Origin: Nitratidesulfovibrio sp. SRB-5
GTDB lineage: Bacteria > Desulfobacterota > Desulfovibrionia > Desulfovibrionales > Desulfovibrionaceae
Length of the DNA stretch: 64,000 nucleotides
Assembly (NCBI RefSeq): GCF_019931275.1
Contig: NZ_JAIOTY010000006.1
Span: forward strand, 1-64,000
Direction: 5' to 3'
Shown: piece by piece, positions 9,437 through 18,844 of the stretch
Layout of the letters: the number at the start of each line of letters is the position of its first letter
How positions within the stretch are numbered: position 1 is the stretch's first letter
Notes under the pieces: model-generated
The model's database searches: none
The model's input: the letters and a program-made list of their open reading frames with translations, nothing else
Told to the model about the DNA's origin: nothing
Made by a program: the position numbers and the translations under genes

Positions 9437-12364
9437 TCACGCGTTGCCGCTGCTCTCGGTGCCCTTTCCGGCCTTCCCGGATTTGGCGGGCTTGGCGGGC
9501 TTGGCGTCGCCCGTCTTCTTCGGAGCGGCCTTGGCCGCGCCGCGCTTTTCGGCTGCGGCGGCCTTGCCGGGCTTGGCGGTCGTATCGGATTTGGTGACCG
9601 TATCGGATTTGGCCGTCTGGCCGGAAGGCTTTTCCTTCGTGGGGGCATTGCCCTTGCCAGGCGTGGCGTTGCCGGTCTTGCCTTCCTTCGCCTTGGGGGA
9701 TTTGCCCGGCGTGGCGGCCTTTTCCTCTCCCGCCTTCTTCGGGGCGGAGGTCTTTTTGGCGGAGGGCTTCGAGGCAGCGGGCTTCGGGGCCGCCCCCTTG
9801 CGGGTGGCGGGCTTTGCGCCTGCCTTGCCGCCCCGCCCCTTGCGCGGCGCGTTCTCGAACGGTTCCGGCAATTCCGTGGGCATGGGATCGTCCCAACCCG
9901 CGTCGGTGGTGGAACGCGCCCTGGCCTTGCGCGACGTGCGGTCGGCATGGGCGGCGGCAGACGGCACCGTGGCCGCCGCGCGGTCACCGCGACCGATGGC
10001 GTCACGCGTACCGCGTCCGGCATCACCACGCGTACCGCGTCCGGCATCATCACCAGATTCGCGACCCGCCCTTGGCTCTTCGCCACGGCCAGGGCCGCGC
10101 CCGCCGCGTGCCCCCCGGTCGCCACGGCCTGCACCGCCGGCACGACCGGCATTCCAGTCCCGCCCGCCCCGGTCACGCCCGGCGGGCCGGGGCTTCTTGG
10201 CCCCCGTGGACGCCACGGCGTCCGGACCGGCCAGCGCCAGATTCACTTCCAGCCGGGCCACGTTGACCTCGGCCAGACGCACGGTCACGGTCTGTCCCAG
10301 ACGGAAGCTGCGGCCCGTGCGCTCGCCCACCAGTTCCTGCCGCTCCGGCAGGTAGCCGTAGTAGTCGTCGTCCAGCGACGACAACCGCACCATGCCCTCG
10401 GCCATCACCTCGTTGAATTCCACGAAGAAGCCGAAGTCGATGATGCCGGAAATGACCCCGGTGAACTCCTCGCCCACCCGTTCGGACAGGAACAGCACGG
10501 TGATGCGCTTGAGTATCTCGCGCTCGGCCTCCATGGCCACGCGCTCGTTGGTGTTCAGGGTGTCGGCGATGGTCAGCAGGGCCCGCTCGCCCGGCAGCGG
10601 CCCGTTCACCGGCAGTCCCAGGGTGCGCCGCAGGGCGCGGTGCACCACCAGGTCCGCGTAGCGGCGGATGGGCGAGGTGAAGTGGCAGTAGCACTCGGAG
10701 GCAAGGCCGAAATGTCCTTCGTGGTCGGGCGCATAGCGGGCCTGCATCATGGTGCGCAGGGCCATGCGGTTGACCAGGAACTCCTGGTCCGACCCCCTGG
10801 CCGCCTGCAACACGCCCTGCAACGCCTTGGCCGATGCCTTGCCGGGCAGGTGCTGGGCAAGCGAGGTGCGGCCCAGCACCTTGAACAGCCCTTCCAGCTT
10901 TTCGGTGTCCGGCTCCGGGTGCACCCGGTACAGGAAGCGGGCGTTCTTTTCGGTCAGGAAGCGGGCCACCGCCTCGTTGGCGGCGATCATGAACTCCTCG
11001 ATGATCTGGTGGCCGAAGTGGCGCACCTTGCGGCCAATGTCCACCGTCTCGCCGTAGATGTTGAAGATCACCTCCGGCTCGGGCAGGTCGAAGTCCAGGC
11101 TGCCGCGTTCGCTGCGTTTGGCGTTCAGCAGGCGGGCCAGCGCTTCGGCGCGTTCCAGAAGGGGCAGCACCGGGGTGAGCAGGCGGCGCTCCTTCTCGTC
11201 CTTTTCGATGATCGCCCGGTTGACCTGCCCGTAGGTCAGGCGGGCCTTGGACTCGATGATGGCCGCATAGAACTTGCTGCGCCCGGGGGTGCCGTCGGCG
11301 TAGAAGAAGGTTTCCGCCACCATGGCCAGGCGGGGCACGCGCGGGTTCAGGCTGCACAGGCCGTTGGAAAGGGCCTCGGGCAGCATGGGCTCCACCGACT
11401 GCGGGAAATAGTACGAGTTGGACCGGGCCTGCGCCTCGCGGTCCATGGCAGAGCCGGGCCGCACGTAATGGGCCACGTCGGCGATGGCCACCCACAGGCG
11501 GTAGCCGGTGCCCTGCTCTTCCACGTACACGGCGTCGTCGAAGTCGCGGGCCTTGGCCCCGTCGATGGTGACGAACTCCAGATGGCGCAGGTCGATGCGG
11601 CCTTCCATGTCGTCGCGGCCGGGCACGGCGGGCAGGTCGCGGGCTTCTTCCAGCACCTCGGGCGGAAAGTCGGTGGGCACGTCGTGGTTGATCTTCACCA
11701 GCCGTTCCTGCACCAGCACGTTGTCGTCGGCGCCCAGCACGGCAAGCCCGGTGGCGGCCCACAGGCCGTCCTCCACCTTTTCTCCGGGTGCGGCCACCAC
11801 AAGGTCGCCCTTTTCGGCCTTCTCTTCCACGGCGCTCATGTCCACCACGAAGCTGACGGCCATGCGCGGGTCAGCCGGGCGGCACAGCAGGCTGTGCCTG
11901 CCCATGCGGCGCACCACGCGGGCGGGTATTTCCTTGCGGCCCCGCTCCAGCACGCGCACGATGCGCCCTTCCGGGTTCTTGCCATGGCGGCCCGGCAGCA
12001 GGGCCACCACCACCTTGTCGCCGTGCCAGGCATCGCCCATCTGGTAGGGATGCACGTAGATGTCGTCGCGCCCCTTTTCCTCGGGCAGCACGAAGCCCAT
12101 GCCAGAACGCTGGATGGACAGGGTGCCCGTGACCAGCCGCAGCTGTTCCACAAGGCCCCAGGCCCCGCCGCGCAGGCGGATGATGCGCCCCTGCCGGACA
12201 AGGTCGTCCAGGCGGTCTTCCAGTTCCTTCTTCATGCGGCGGTGCAGGCCCAGCATGCGCATCAGCGCGTCGATCTTCAGCGGGCGGTGCGCCTCGCGGA
12301 ACAGGGTTGCCAGATCGTTGGCGTCGGGCAGCACGTAGCTTTCCTCGCGTTTCTTCTTTGTCAT
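9437..12364 (-). CDS. rnr: Ribonuclease R with long basic C-terminal tail
   Basis: 3'-5' exoribonuclease of the RNB family that degrades structured RNA. The order is an N-terminal winged-helix region, cold-shock domains, the RNB catalytic domain with DGAKARDFDDAVYVE (the conserved acidic metal-binding cluster) and HFTSPIRRYADLVVHR, then an S1 domain around FTGVISGIIDFGFFVEF. At 975 residues it exceeds E. coli RNase R (813). From about residue 712 it is a disordered tail: first RGG-type Arg/Gly-rich, then Lys/Ala/Pro-rich. A 24-bp in-frame duplication lies in the tail. The start at 12364 follows AAAGGA on the minus strand. Confidence 0.93.
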   Translation of the reverse strand: MTKKKREESYVLPDANDLATLFREAHRPLKIDALMRMLGLHRRMKKELEDRLDDLVRQGRIIRLRGGAWGLVEQLRLVTGTLSIQRSGMGFVLPEEKGRDDIYVHPYQMGDAWHGDKVVVALLPGRHGKNPEGRIVRVLERGRKEIPARVVRRMGRHSLLCRPADPRMAVSFVVDMSAVEEKAEKGDLVVAAPGEKVEDGLWAATGLAVLGADDNVLVQERLVKINHDVPTDFPPEVLEEARDLPAVPGRDDMEGRIDLRHLEFVTIDGAKARDFDDAVYVEEQGTGYRLWVAIADVAHYVRPGSAMDREAQARSNSYYFPQSVEPMLPEALSNGLCSLNPRVPRLAMVAETFFYADGTPGRSKFYAAIIESKARLTYGQVNRAIIEKDEKERRLLTPVLPLLERAEALARLLNAKRSERGSLDFDLPEPEVIFNIYGETVDIGRKVRHFGHQIIEEFMIAANEAVARFLTEKNARFLYRVHPEPDTEKLEGLFKVLGRTSLAQHLPGKASAKALQGVLQAARGSDQEFLVNRMALRTMMQARYAPDHEGHFGLASECYCHFTSPIRRYADLVVHRALRRTLGLPVNGPLPGERALLTIADTLNTNERVAMEAEREILKRITVLFLSERVGEEFTGVISGIIDFGFFVEFNEVMAEGMVRLSSLDDDYYGYLPERQELVGERTGRSFRLGQTVTVRLAEVNVARLEVNLALAGPDAVASTGAKKPRPAGRDRGGRDWNAGRAGGAGRGDRGARGGRGPGRGEEPRAGRESGDDAGRGTRGDAGRGTRDAIGRGDRAAATVPSAAAHADRTSRKARARSTTDAGWDDPMPTELPEPFENAPRKGRGGKAGAKPATRKGAAPKPAASKPSAKKTSAPKKAGEEKAATPGKSPKAKEGKTGNATPGKGNAPTKEKPSGQTAKSDTVTKSDTTAKPGKAAAAEKRGAAKAAPKKTGDAKPAKPAKSGKAGKGTESSGNA
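10006..10053. repeat. 24-bp in-frame tandem duplication inside rnr
   Basis: Two adjacent 24-base units (10006-10029 and 10030-10053) differ at one base near the end. Because 24 is a multiple of three, the duplication adds eight residues (a GDAGRGTR-type unit) to the RGG-like tail of RNase R without a frame change. Confidence 0.85.
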
Positions 12365-12610
12365 ATGGATGTCCTTTCCGGGCATGCCGGAGTGAAAGAT
12401 GTCGAATGCGGGCGGGCTGCCGGGGCGGCCAGGCGGTCTGCGAAGACCCGTGCCCATTGCCGCCGGTTGCCGTCAGCCTCGTCTTGCTGGTTCGCCCTGC
12501 CGGTTCGTTCTGCCGGACCGTCCTGACGGATCGTTCCGGATCGGCGCCCCCGGCAAGGGGCGACCAACCGTGACGGACGCGACAGGTCAGGCCGGACGGG
12601 CGGTATGGCG

Positions 12611-13729
12611 TCAGGCCCGGCGGGCGGCGGAAAGCCCGGCCCAGCGGGCGGCCCACCATTCGGAAAAACTGGTCGCGGACCACAATGCCGGTCCGAATTC
12701 GGTCACCAGGTCGAAGGCCCACAGGTCCGGCTGGTTGGCCCCCTCGTGCCCGGCACCTTCGCCGCACAACGGCGCCAGCTTGACGGCGTCCTTGGGGGTG
12801 CACACCACCGCGCACCCCTCTCCCGCCAACTGGCGCACATCGCCGGGGCCGTAGGGGTGATGGTCGGGAAAGATGCGGTGGCGCAGCGGCGGATAACCGA
12901 AAAAATGCGTGGCCGTGGCGTGCACCTGCGCCGGTTCGCCCACGCCGGTAACCAGCACGTAGGGCGCGCCGTCCAGATGCGCACGGGTGGCCGCCCCCTG
13001 TTCCGCCGGGCGCGGGTCCAGCCCCCGGCCCACCCGCATGAGGCCGCGCGGCGCAAGGCGAAAGCTGAACACCGGCATGCCGTAGCGGACCAGACGGCGT
13101 TCCAGCTGAGGCCCCAGTGCATTGAACAGGTCCGGCTCCGCCTTCACGCAGAAGGCGTGCGCCCTGCCCAGCGCGGATGTACCCTCGCGCCACGACCCCG
13201 CCGGAATGGTCCGGCCCCATTCACCGGTCAGGTCCACCGGACGCAGCACCACGATGTCCAGGTCGCGGCGTACCGCCAGATGCTGAAAGCCGTCGTCCAG
13301 CAGGTACAGGTGCGGGGCAAGGTGCGCCTCTGCCCAGTGCCCGGCGCGCCGTCGCACCGGGTCCACCAGCACGGCGGCATCGGGGTTCTGACGGGCCAGC
13401 ATCAGCGGTTCGTCGCCCGCCTCTGCCGCCGTGTTGCCGGGGCGCACCAGCAGGGGAAGTTGCGGGGGCTTCGCCCCGTACCCGCGCGTGAGCACGGCGG
13501 CGGACAGCCCGTGCGCCCCGCACCAGCGCAACAGCCAGTGCACCAGCGGGGTCTTGCCCGTGCCGCCCCAGCAGATGTTGCCCACCGATACCACCGGACG
13601 CGGCGGGGCAAAGCGCGGCAGCACGCCCGCCTCGTACGCGGCGCGGCGCGCGGCCATGCAGGCGGCATAGGCCGCGCCCAGCGGGCGCAACAGGGGGGCG
13701 CAGGTTTTCTGCACGGCGGCGATGTTCAT
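12611..13729 (-). CDS. lpxK: Tetraacyldisaccharide 4'-kinase LpxK
   Basis: Inner-membrane-associated kinase that phosphorylates the lipid A precursor at the 4' position. The P-loop [11 protein letters not shown] is at residues 50-60 and is followed by [32 protein letters not shown] and [20 protein letters not shown], all matching LpxK in order. The later [13 protein letters not shown] and CTPKDAVKL segments also fit. Length 372 residues. The start at 13729 is preferred to a further upstream ATG at 13777 that would add 16 non-conserved residues. It lies 246 bases upstream of rnr. Confidence 0.92.
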   Translation of the reverse strand: MNIAAVQKTCAPLLRPLGAAYAACMAARRAAYEAGVLPRFAPPRPVVSVGNICWGGTGKTPLVHWLLRWCGAHGLSAAVLTRGYGAKPPQLPLLVRPGNTAAEAGDEPLMLARQNPDAAVLVDPVRRRAGHWAEAHLAPHLYLLDDGFQHLAVRRDLDIVVLRPVDLTGEWGRTIPAGSWREGTSALGRAHAFCVKAEPDLFNALGPQLERRLVRYGMPVFSFRLAPRGLMRVGRGLDPRPAEQGAATRAHLDGAPYVLVTGVGEPAQVHATATHFFGYPPLRHRIFPDHHPYGPGDVRQLAGEGCAVVCTPKDAVKLAPLCGEGAGHEGANQPDLWAFDLVTEFGPALWSATSFSEWWAARWAGLSAARRA

Positions 13730-14015
13730 GACGCCGCCCCGATTGATCCGGGAAAGGGCAACGATGTGCGCATGCAAGCAAGTCTATCATGCGCGGGCGC
13801 GCTTGTCGCCGGGGGAATGCGGACGGAGGGCCGGGCGGGCTGCATCACGGCGAGGGCAGGGCAAGGGCGGGGCAAGGACTAGGCTAGGACCAGGCAAAGA
13901 CCGGGCAAGTACGGGGCACGGCAGCCTGAACAGGCAGAGCCAGTTGGCGCGCTGTATCACGGGCATGGCACGCCGTGCCGTCATCATGCGAAGGGAGGCT
14001 TTGCGCCGCCCATGC
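13730..14015. other. Intergenic region with degenerate GGGCAAGG repeats
   Basis: No gene is evident. Between about 13847 and 13925 the sequence consists of degenerate ~10-bp units of the type GGGCAAGG/GACTAGGC. This is another member of the GC-rich repeat tracts found between genes in this window. Confidence 0.5.
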
Positions 14016-14040
14016 AAAAGGGGGGCTTGCGGCCCCCCCT
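14016..14040 (-). terminator. Rho-independent terminator of the Bax1-like gene
   Basis: On the minus strand a stem of seven G/C pairs (AGGGGGG with CCCCCCT) around a short GC-rich loop is followed by TTTT. It sits about 40 bases after the stop of the BAX-inhibitor-like gene. Confidence 0.8.
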
Positions 14041-14076
14041 GGCAGTCACTGTCGATCAGGCAGGCGATGCCCGCCG

Positions 14077-14784
14077 CTAGTCGCGCGAAGAGCCGAACAA
14101 GCGCAGCAGCATCAGGAACAGGTTGATGAAGTCCAGGTACAGCGTCAACGCGCCCAGGATGGTGCCGCGCCGGATGGCGGTGGCATCGTCCATGGGGGCG
14201 GTTTCGCCCATCATGCGCAGCTTCTGGCTGTCATAGGCGGTCAGGCCCGTGAACACGATGACGCCGATGGCGCTGATGACCAGCGACATGGCCGAACTGC
14301 CCACAAAGATGTTCACCACGCTGGCGATGAGAATGCCGATGAGGCCCATGAACAGGAAGCTGCCCCACGAGGTGAGGTCCTTCTTGGTGGTCAGGCCGTA
14401 AAGGGACATGGCGCCGAACATACCCGCCGCCGTGGCGAAGGCCTGAAACACCGTTCCTGCGGTGTAGGCCAGCAGCACCGCGGAAAGGGTGATGCCGTTC
14501 AACGCGCTGTACAGCACGAAAAGCCCGGTGGCAGCGCCGCCGGAAAGGCGTGCGATGCCCGCGCTGATGCCCATGACCAGACCGAGTTCGGCAAGGATCA
14601 GGCCGATCAGCACGAAGCTGTTGCCGAACACCAGTTGCAGCATGGCCGGGCTCGACGCCGTGAACCACGCGGCACCAGCCGTCACGGCAAGCCCCACGAA
14701 CATCCAGTTGTATACACCGCGCATGAAGGCGTTGACGGTTTCAGCCCGCGCCCTCGTGGGTGCGGAGACCGTGCGTCCGAGCAT
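14077..14784 (-). CDS. Bax inhibitor-1 / YccA-YbhL family membrane protein
   Basis: 235-residue integral membrane protein with about seven hydrophobic spans. The C-terminal TAYDSQKLR segment followed by the last helix (TLYLDFINLFLMLLRLFG) is the signature of the BI-1/TMBIM family, several members of which act as pH-sensitive calcium leak channels. In bacteria YccA inhibits and is degraded by the FtsH protease. The start is well supported by ACAGGAGG upstream. It has its own promoter and terminator, so it is monocistronic. The physiological role here is unknown. Confidence 0.9.
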   Translation of the reverse strand: MLGRTVSAPTRARAETVNAFMRGVYNWMFVGLAVTAGAAWFTASSPAMLQLVFGNSFVLIGLILAELGLVMGISAGIARLSGGAATGLFVLYSALNGITLSAVLLAYTAGTVFQAFATAAGMFGAMSLYGLTTKKDLTSWGSFLFMGLIGILIASVVNIFVGSSAMSLVISAIGVIVFTGLTAYDSQKLRMMGETAPMDDATAIRRGTILGALTLYLDFINLFLMLLRLFGSSRD

Positions 14785-14847
14785 GTCGAAACCTCCTGTA
14801 ACGTTTGTGCGGAACAGCCATTCCGGCGGGGCCGGGAAAACATCGAG

Positions 14848-14876
14848 ATTCTACTACGCCGTTCCAGTTTTGCTAA
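14848..14876 (-). promoter_or_regulatory. Putative promoter of the Bax1-like gene
   Basis: On the minus strand TTAGCA (14876-14871) and TAGAAT (14853-14848) are separated by 17 bases, about 65 bases before the start codon. The area is locally AT-rich. Confidence 0.5.
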
Positions 14877-15263
14877 ATAACAATCCTTTCCCCCCCTGAC
14901 AAGGGCACGGGCCGCATCTTCCTGCGGAAGCTTCCGGCACGCCGCATACCGTGGGCCCGCCACCATCCCTGCCCTTGCCCCGCATCCTTCCGGCACACCA
15001 CGTGTTCTTCCGGCGTGGGCCAGCTGCTGTACGGCTCCCGCCCGTCCGGCAGGTGCACAGGCCGCCCCGCCCCGCCCCGCCCGGCCACGGCCACGGCGAA
15101 AAAGCGGACGCAGCGCCGGAGCGCCCACGCCAGACGCCGCGAAACCTTGGAGAGTGAAGGGAACGGACACGCCCGGACGGGGAGAGAAAAAGAGGGAAAA
15201 CGCGAAAAAATGGTCGGACATACGCGGGCAACAGCGGCCCGGCATCAGCCCGACGGGGGACGG
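14877..15263. other. Intergenic region, no gene seen
   Basis: GC-rich sequence between the Bax1-like gene and the exported protein gene. Open frames on both strands lack ribosome-binding sites and look like composition artefacts (Arg/Ala/Gly-rich). Confidence 0.5.
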
Positions 15264-15815
15264 CTACGGCGCAACCTCCACCGGCACGCGGCGCTCCATC
15301 ACGGTGCGGGCCTTGGCCCCGCCGCAACTGGAGCGGGCCACCAGGGTCACGGTCAGGTCCAGTTCGTAGCGGCCCGGCGCGCTGAAGCGCACTTCCGACT
15401 CCGGGTACCCGGTGGTGGAAGATACCCGCCCGCCCTCCGGCCCGGCGGCCTTGTCGATGTTCACCACCGGAAACACGCCGGAAGGCAGGGGCGGCCCACC
15501 CAGCGCCACCACCACCGCAAGGGGCGCGCCCACACGGGCAGTGGCGGAAGCAGCCCCCGGTTTGCCCAGTGCCCCCTGCCCTTCCGAATATCCCTGATCG
15601 GGCAGTACGGGGGCCACCAGCCGCGCGACATGTTCCGGAGAGGTGAGCGGGCACGGCTCGCCCACCGGGACGGCATCCCGCGCGGGCATCACGGCAGGGG
15701 CAGCCGCATCGGCCGCCACGACCGGAGCCGCCCCCGGCAATCCTGCCAACGTTCCGGCAAGCGATCCGGCCAACGTCCCGGCAAGCACAGCCGCCACCAG
15801 CCAGATGCGCGGCAT
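15264..15815 (-). CDS. Hypothetical exported protein
   Basis: About 183 residues starting with a hydrophobic signal-like segment (MPRIWLVAAVLAGTLAGSLAG), after which a periplasmic Ala/Pro/Val-rich protein follows. No known domain is recognised. The C-terminal half has beta-strand character (YELDLTVTLVARSSCGG) and a single Cys there. The start is uncertain: ATG at 15815 and an in-frame GTG at 15821 are both possible, with a GGAGG about 13 bases before the GTG. In-frame 9-12 base repeats encode the LAGTLAG repeats of the signal segment. Confidence 0.5.
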   Translation of the reverse strand: MPRIWLVAAVLAGTLAGSLAGTLAGLPGAAPVVAADAAAPAVMPARDAVPVGEPCPLTSPEHVARLVAPVLPDQGYSEGQGALGKPGAASATARVGAPLAVVVALGGPPLPSGVFPVVNIDKAAGPEGGRVSSTTGYPESEVRFSAPGRYELDLTVTLVARSSCGGAKARTVMERRVPVEVAP

Positions 15816-16214
15816 CGTCACGGCGCACCGTTGCCCTCCGCCACGGCGCGCGACCGGCCAGGCGATGCGGAACCGCCAGAACGGCCCGACAGACGGGCAT
15901 CCCCCCGGTTTCCCGGCTTTACGCCCGCCCCCGGCATATTGCCTGCGTTCGTCCACCACGACCTCCGCTCGCTTTCCGCCAGACACGCCCTTGTGCCCAC
16001 GCGTGACTTGGGTAAAGAATACCACAGCCGCGCGGGGGCGCAACGCACCGGGTACCCATCGGGTATGCCGCAGCGGGTTGGCTTTCACCCCGCCCGCGCC
16101 CCCCTGCCCTGCCGATCATGCTTCGGGCATTCGCCGATCGTGCCCGCCAGTTTGCGCCCGCTCCCGATGGCCCCCTGTGGCTGCAAAACCGGGCGCACAC
16201 CTTCCGGAGTTTCC
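15816..16214. other. Divergent intergenic region, nothing recognised
   Basis: About 400 bases between the divergent exported-protein gene and the PAS/LuxR regulator. No convincing promoter, hairpin or short gene was found by eye. Confidence 0.4.
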
Positions 16215-17714
16215 ATGACCAACCACCGCCACCGCACTCCCGCCGCATCCCCGGCCACCTCCAAGGCCGACGCGCATGCCGCCGACACGGCGCCTTTCAC
16301 GGCGGCACGGCCCGTGCTGCTGGACATCGAAGGCCAGATGGAACTCTTCCTGGCCCGCTGGTCCGAGCGCATGCGCGAGGCGGGCTACCTGCGCCACACC
16401 ACGGCCAAGCGGCAGGACTGCATCGATTCGCTGCTGGGGTTCCTGCACCCCCTGCGCGCCGCGCTGCACGCCGGGCTTGCCCCCACCTTCGGCGACCTGG
16501 TGCGCGAGATCGAAGACGGCATGCCCACCGCCGCCCCGCACGGCTGGGGCCATGAGTTGCTGGCCTCGGCCCGGCGCCACCGCATGCGCGGCGTGACCGA
16601 GGCCATGTTCCTGGGCTGCTTCCACACCCTCGTGCACGCGGTGCTGGACGTGGTGGAGGCCATGCCCGCACCCCGCCGCGCCCGCGATGCCGCCGCGCAG
16701 GTGGTGCGCCTGTACGGCGACGCCTTTGCGGTGCTGTTCACCCGCCACTGGGAATCACGCCGGGCAGAGGTGGACACCACCCAGCTTGACGAGGCCAACC
16801 GCCTGCTCACGCTTGAAAAATGCAAGGTGGAAAACTTTCTCGATTCCACCTCGGACATGGTGCTGGCCATCGACGCCGCGGGCATCATCACCAGCGTCAA
16901 CCGCATCGCGCAGCAGCACCTGGCCGGGCGCGCGGTGCCGGGGCTGCCCATCTGGGCGGCGCTGGGGCTGGAGGGCGAAAGCATGCAGGACCTGCTGCGC
17001 TTCTACCCCCTGGGGGTCTCGTGCGAGATCACCCCCGCCGCCGCGCCGGACGTGGAGCTTGCCGCTGCCGCCGCCAACCGCCCCGAAGCGGGGCCGCCCC
17101 GTGCCGCGCAGGTGTTCCGCATGCGCATATCGCCGCTCAACGCCGTCAGTCTGGCCAGCGACGGGTATCTGGTCATGCTTACCGACGTGACCAGCCACGT
17201 GCACCAGCGCGAGGCGCTGGAACGGGTTGTGGCCGAACGCACCGAGGCCCTGCGCAATGAAAAGGCCCACCTGGAGGAAATGAACATCACCCTGCGTACC
17301 GTGCTGCGCAACATCGACGGCGAGCGCGCCGAAATCAACCGCGAGGTGGCCCGCAAGGTGCACGCCATGCTGCTGCCCGCGCTGGACCATCTGGAAGCGG
17401 ACATGGAGCCGGAGGTGCGGCGCGGTTACCTGACCGTGATCCGCGACCAGCTGCTGCGCCTGGCTCCCGACGATGCCGGGCCGGATCCGCTGCTGCTGCG
17501 CCTGAGCCCGGCGGAAATGCGCATCTGCCAGTTCATTCAGGCGGGCAGCCCCACCAAGGACATTGCCAGCGCCCTCAACCTGTCCGTGGAAACGGTGCAG
17601 ACCCACCGCAAGAACATCCGCCGCAAGCTGGGCCTGCACGGCAAGGACGCCAGCCTGTGCGTCTTCCTGCGCAACGCCCCCGGCCCGCGCCAGCCCTCCG
17701 GCGCTGAGGGATGA
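16215..17714 (+). CDS. PAS-domain LuxR-family transcriptional regulator
   Basis: 499-residue cytoplasmic regulator. The N-terminal ~200 residues are a helical region without recognised domain. A PAS-like sensor follows (about residues 210-330, beginning DSTSDMVLAIDAAGIITSVN), then a coiled-coil linker (REALERVVAERTEALRNEKAHLEEMN). The C-terminus is a LuxR/NarL helix-turn-helix: LSPAEMRICQFIQAGSPTKDIASALNLSVETVQTHRKNIRRKLGL. No receiver domain is present, so it is probably controlled through its PAS domain. It precedes the torD-dmsABC operon in the same direction and is its likely regulator (inference). ATG at 16215 follows GGAG. Confidence 0.85.
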   Translation: MTNHRHRTPAASPATSKADAHAADTAPFTAARPVLLDIEGQMELFLARWSERMREAGYLRHTTAKRQDCIDSLLGFLHPLRAALHAGLAPTFGDLVREIEDGMPTAAPHGWGHELLASARRHRMRGVTEAMFLGCFHTLVHAVLDVVEAMPAPRRARDAAAQVVRLYGDAFAVLFTRHWESRRAEVDTTQLDEANRLLTLEKCKVENFLDSTSDMVLAIDAAGIITSVNRIAQQHLAGRAVPGLPIWAALGLEGESMQDLLRFYPLGVSCEITPAAAPDVELAAAAANRPEAGPPRAAQVFRMRISPLNAVSLASDGYLVMLTDVTSHVHQREALERVVAERTEALRNEKAHLEEMNITLRTVLRNIDGERAEINREVARKVHAMLLPALDHLEADMEPEVRRGYLTVIRDQLLRLAPDDAGPDPLLLRLSPAEMRICQFIQAGSPTKDIASALNLSVETVQTHRKNIRRKLGLHGKDASLCVFLRNAPGPRQPSGAEG

Positions 17715-17934
17715 ACGGATGATTTTCTCGCGTCGGGCATGATTTTCTTCGTCACTGCCTGACGCGCCCAAGGCCAGGCAATCCGCCCGTGCGGCCAGCA
17801 TGGCCTGCCGTCCCTTTTGCCGTCTCCTGCTGGCGCAACCGACCGAACACCTGCCCGCGCAGGGGGTTGCCCCCTCCATTCCGGCCACGCCCTTGGCCAC
17901 CCCCTTCCTCATCCGGACGCTTCCGCTCCGCATC

Positions 17935-17952
17935 GGGTAGTACCCCCTACCC
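17935..17952 (+). promoter_or_regulatory. Inverted repeat operator candidate upstream of torD-dmsABC
   Basis: GGGTAG-N6-CTACCC is a perfect 6-bp inverted repeat. It overlaps a NarL-type heptamer-like TACCCAT and lies about 20 bases upstream of the best promoter-like sequence for the operon. It is a reasonable binding site for the adjacent LuxR/NarL-type regulator, by inference only. Confidence 0.4.
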
Positions 17953-17974
17953 ATTATCACCCCATTTCATAGCC

Positions 17975-18003
17975 TTGTGACGTTACCGCTCCCGGACTAG
18001 CCT
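17975..18003 (+). promoter_or_regulatory. Putative promoter of torD-dmsABC
   Basis: TTGTGA and TAGCCT are separated by 17 bases, about 68 bases before the first start codon. The -10 is poor (3 of 6), as expected for an activated promoter. Confidence 0.35.
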
Positions 18004-18070
18004 GCATATGTCCAAAAACAGGCCACTGTCCGCATCCGCCGCGTGCGGCCCGGACAACCGAGGAGACGCA

Positions 18071-18793
18071 ATGGATCACATTTCCCTCACGCCCGGCACG
18101 CCCCGCGATGCGTGCCTGTTGCGCGCCCTGCGCGACCTGTTCTCCGCGCGGGGTGCGGACGACATACGCGCAGCCTCGCTGGCGCTGGATGCGTGCCGCA
18201 CCAGATTCGGGTGTCCTCGCGCCGTGCGCGGCGCTCCCCCTTGCGCCCCCCCCGGCGTGGACACCATCGATGCCCCCGGCCACTGGCGCGATACCGAATA
18301 CGCCTTCAACCGGCTGTTCGTGGGCCCCATGGCCGTGCCCGCCCCGCCGTACGCCTCTGCATGGCTGGAAACGGAACCCCGCCTGATGGGCGAGTCCACC
18401 ATGGACGTCCGCAACCTGTACCACGCCCTCGGGTATGCCGTACCCGACGAAGGCGCCACGCCCGACGACCACCTGAGCTTCGAACTGGACGCCGCCCTGG
18501 CCCTGCTGACCCTGCGCGAAGCGGCAGGCACCGCGCCGTCTTCTTCCGCCCCGCAGCCTTCCCCCCCTGCGCTCGCCACCGAGGCGCAGGAAGCATGGCG
18601 CTGGCTTGTGGCGGAGCACATGGGGGCATGGGTGCCACGCTTCGTGCAGCACGCCCTGTCCGAACCCGACGTACCGCCCGCCATTGCCCGTGCGTTGGCC
18701 ATGCTGCTGTGCTGGCAGGAAGATGCGGCCACGGCCTGCGCCCATCGTCACACCCCGGAAGCAACCGCCGAGGCGTCGGCACCTTCCCTGTAA
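18071..18793 (+). CDS. TorD/DmsD-family redox enzyme maturation chaperone
   Basis: 240-residue helical cytoplasmic chaperone of the TorD family, which binds the Tat signal of molybdoenzymes and assists cofactor insertion before export. Features of the family are FNRLFVGPMAVPAPPYASAWL and the DHLSFELDAALALLTL segment (family motif E-P-x-D-H-x-x-x-E). It starts with a strong GAGGAGA ribosome-binding site and lies directly upstream of its predicted client, the DmsA-like subunit, with 51 bases between. A Ser/Pro-rich loop near residues 155-170 interrupts the domain. Confidence 0.85.
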   Translation: MDHISLTPGTPRDACLLRALRDLFSARGADDIRAASLALDACRTRFGCPRAVRGAPPCAPPGVDTIDAPGHWRDTEYAFNRLFVGPMAVPAPPYASAWLETEPRLMGESTMDVRNLYHALGYAVPDEGATPDDHLSFELDAALALLTLREAAGTAPSSSAPQPSPPALATEAQEAWRWLVAEHMGAWVPRFVQHALSEPDVPPAIARALAMLLCWQEDAATACAHRHTPEATAEASAPSL

Positions 18794-18844
18794 CCGACGC
18801 ATCGGCACCTATTCCCGCAGATCATGCAACCCACGGAGGTCATC

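Noticed and set aside
9377-12526. A 1049-codon open frame on the plus strand opposite rnr
   Set aside because: It is the shadow of rnr: the antisense of a GC-rich gene stays open. The opposite frame has all RNase R motifs.
14682-15245. A 187-codon minus-strand frame upstream of the Bax1-like gene
   Set aside because: It overlaps the 5' end of that gene in another frame and consists of Arg/Ala/Gly-rich composition, typical of a shadow.
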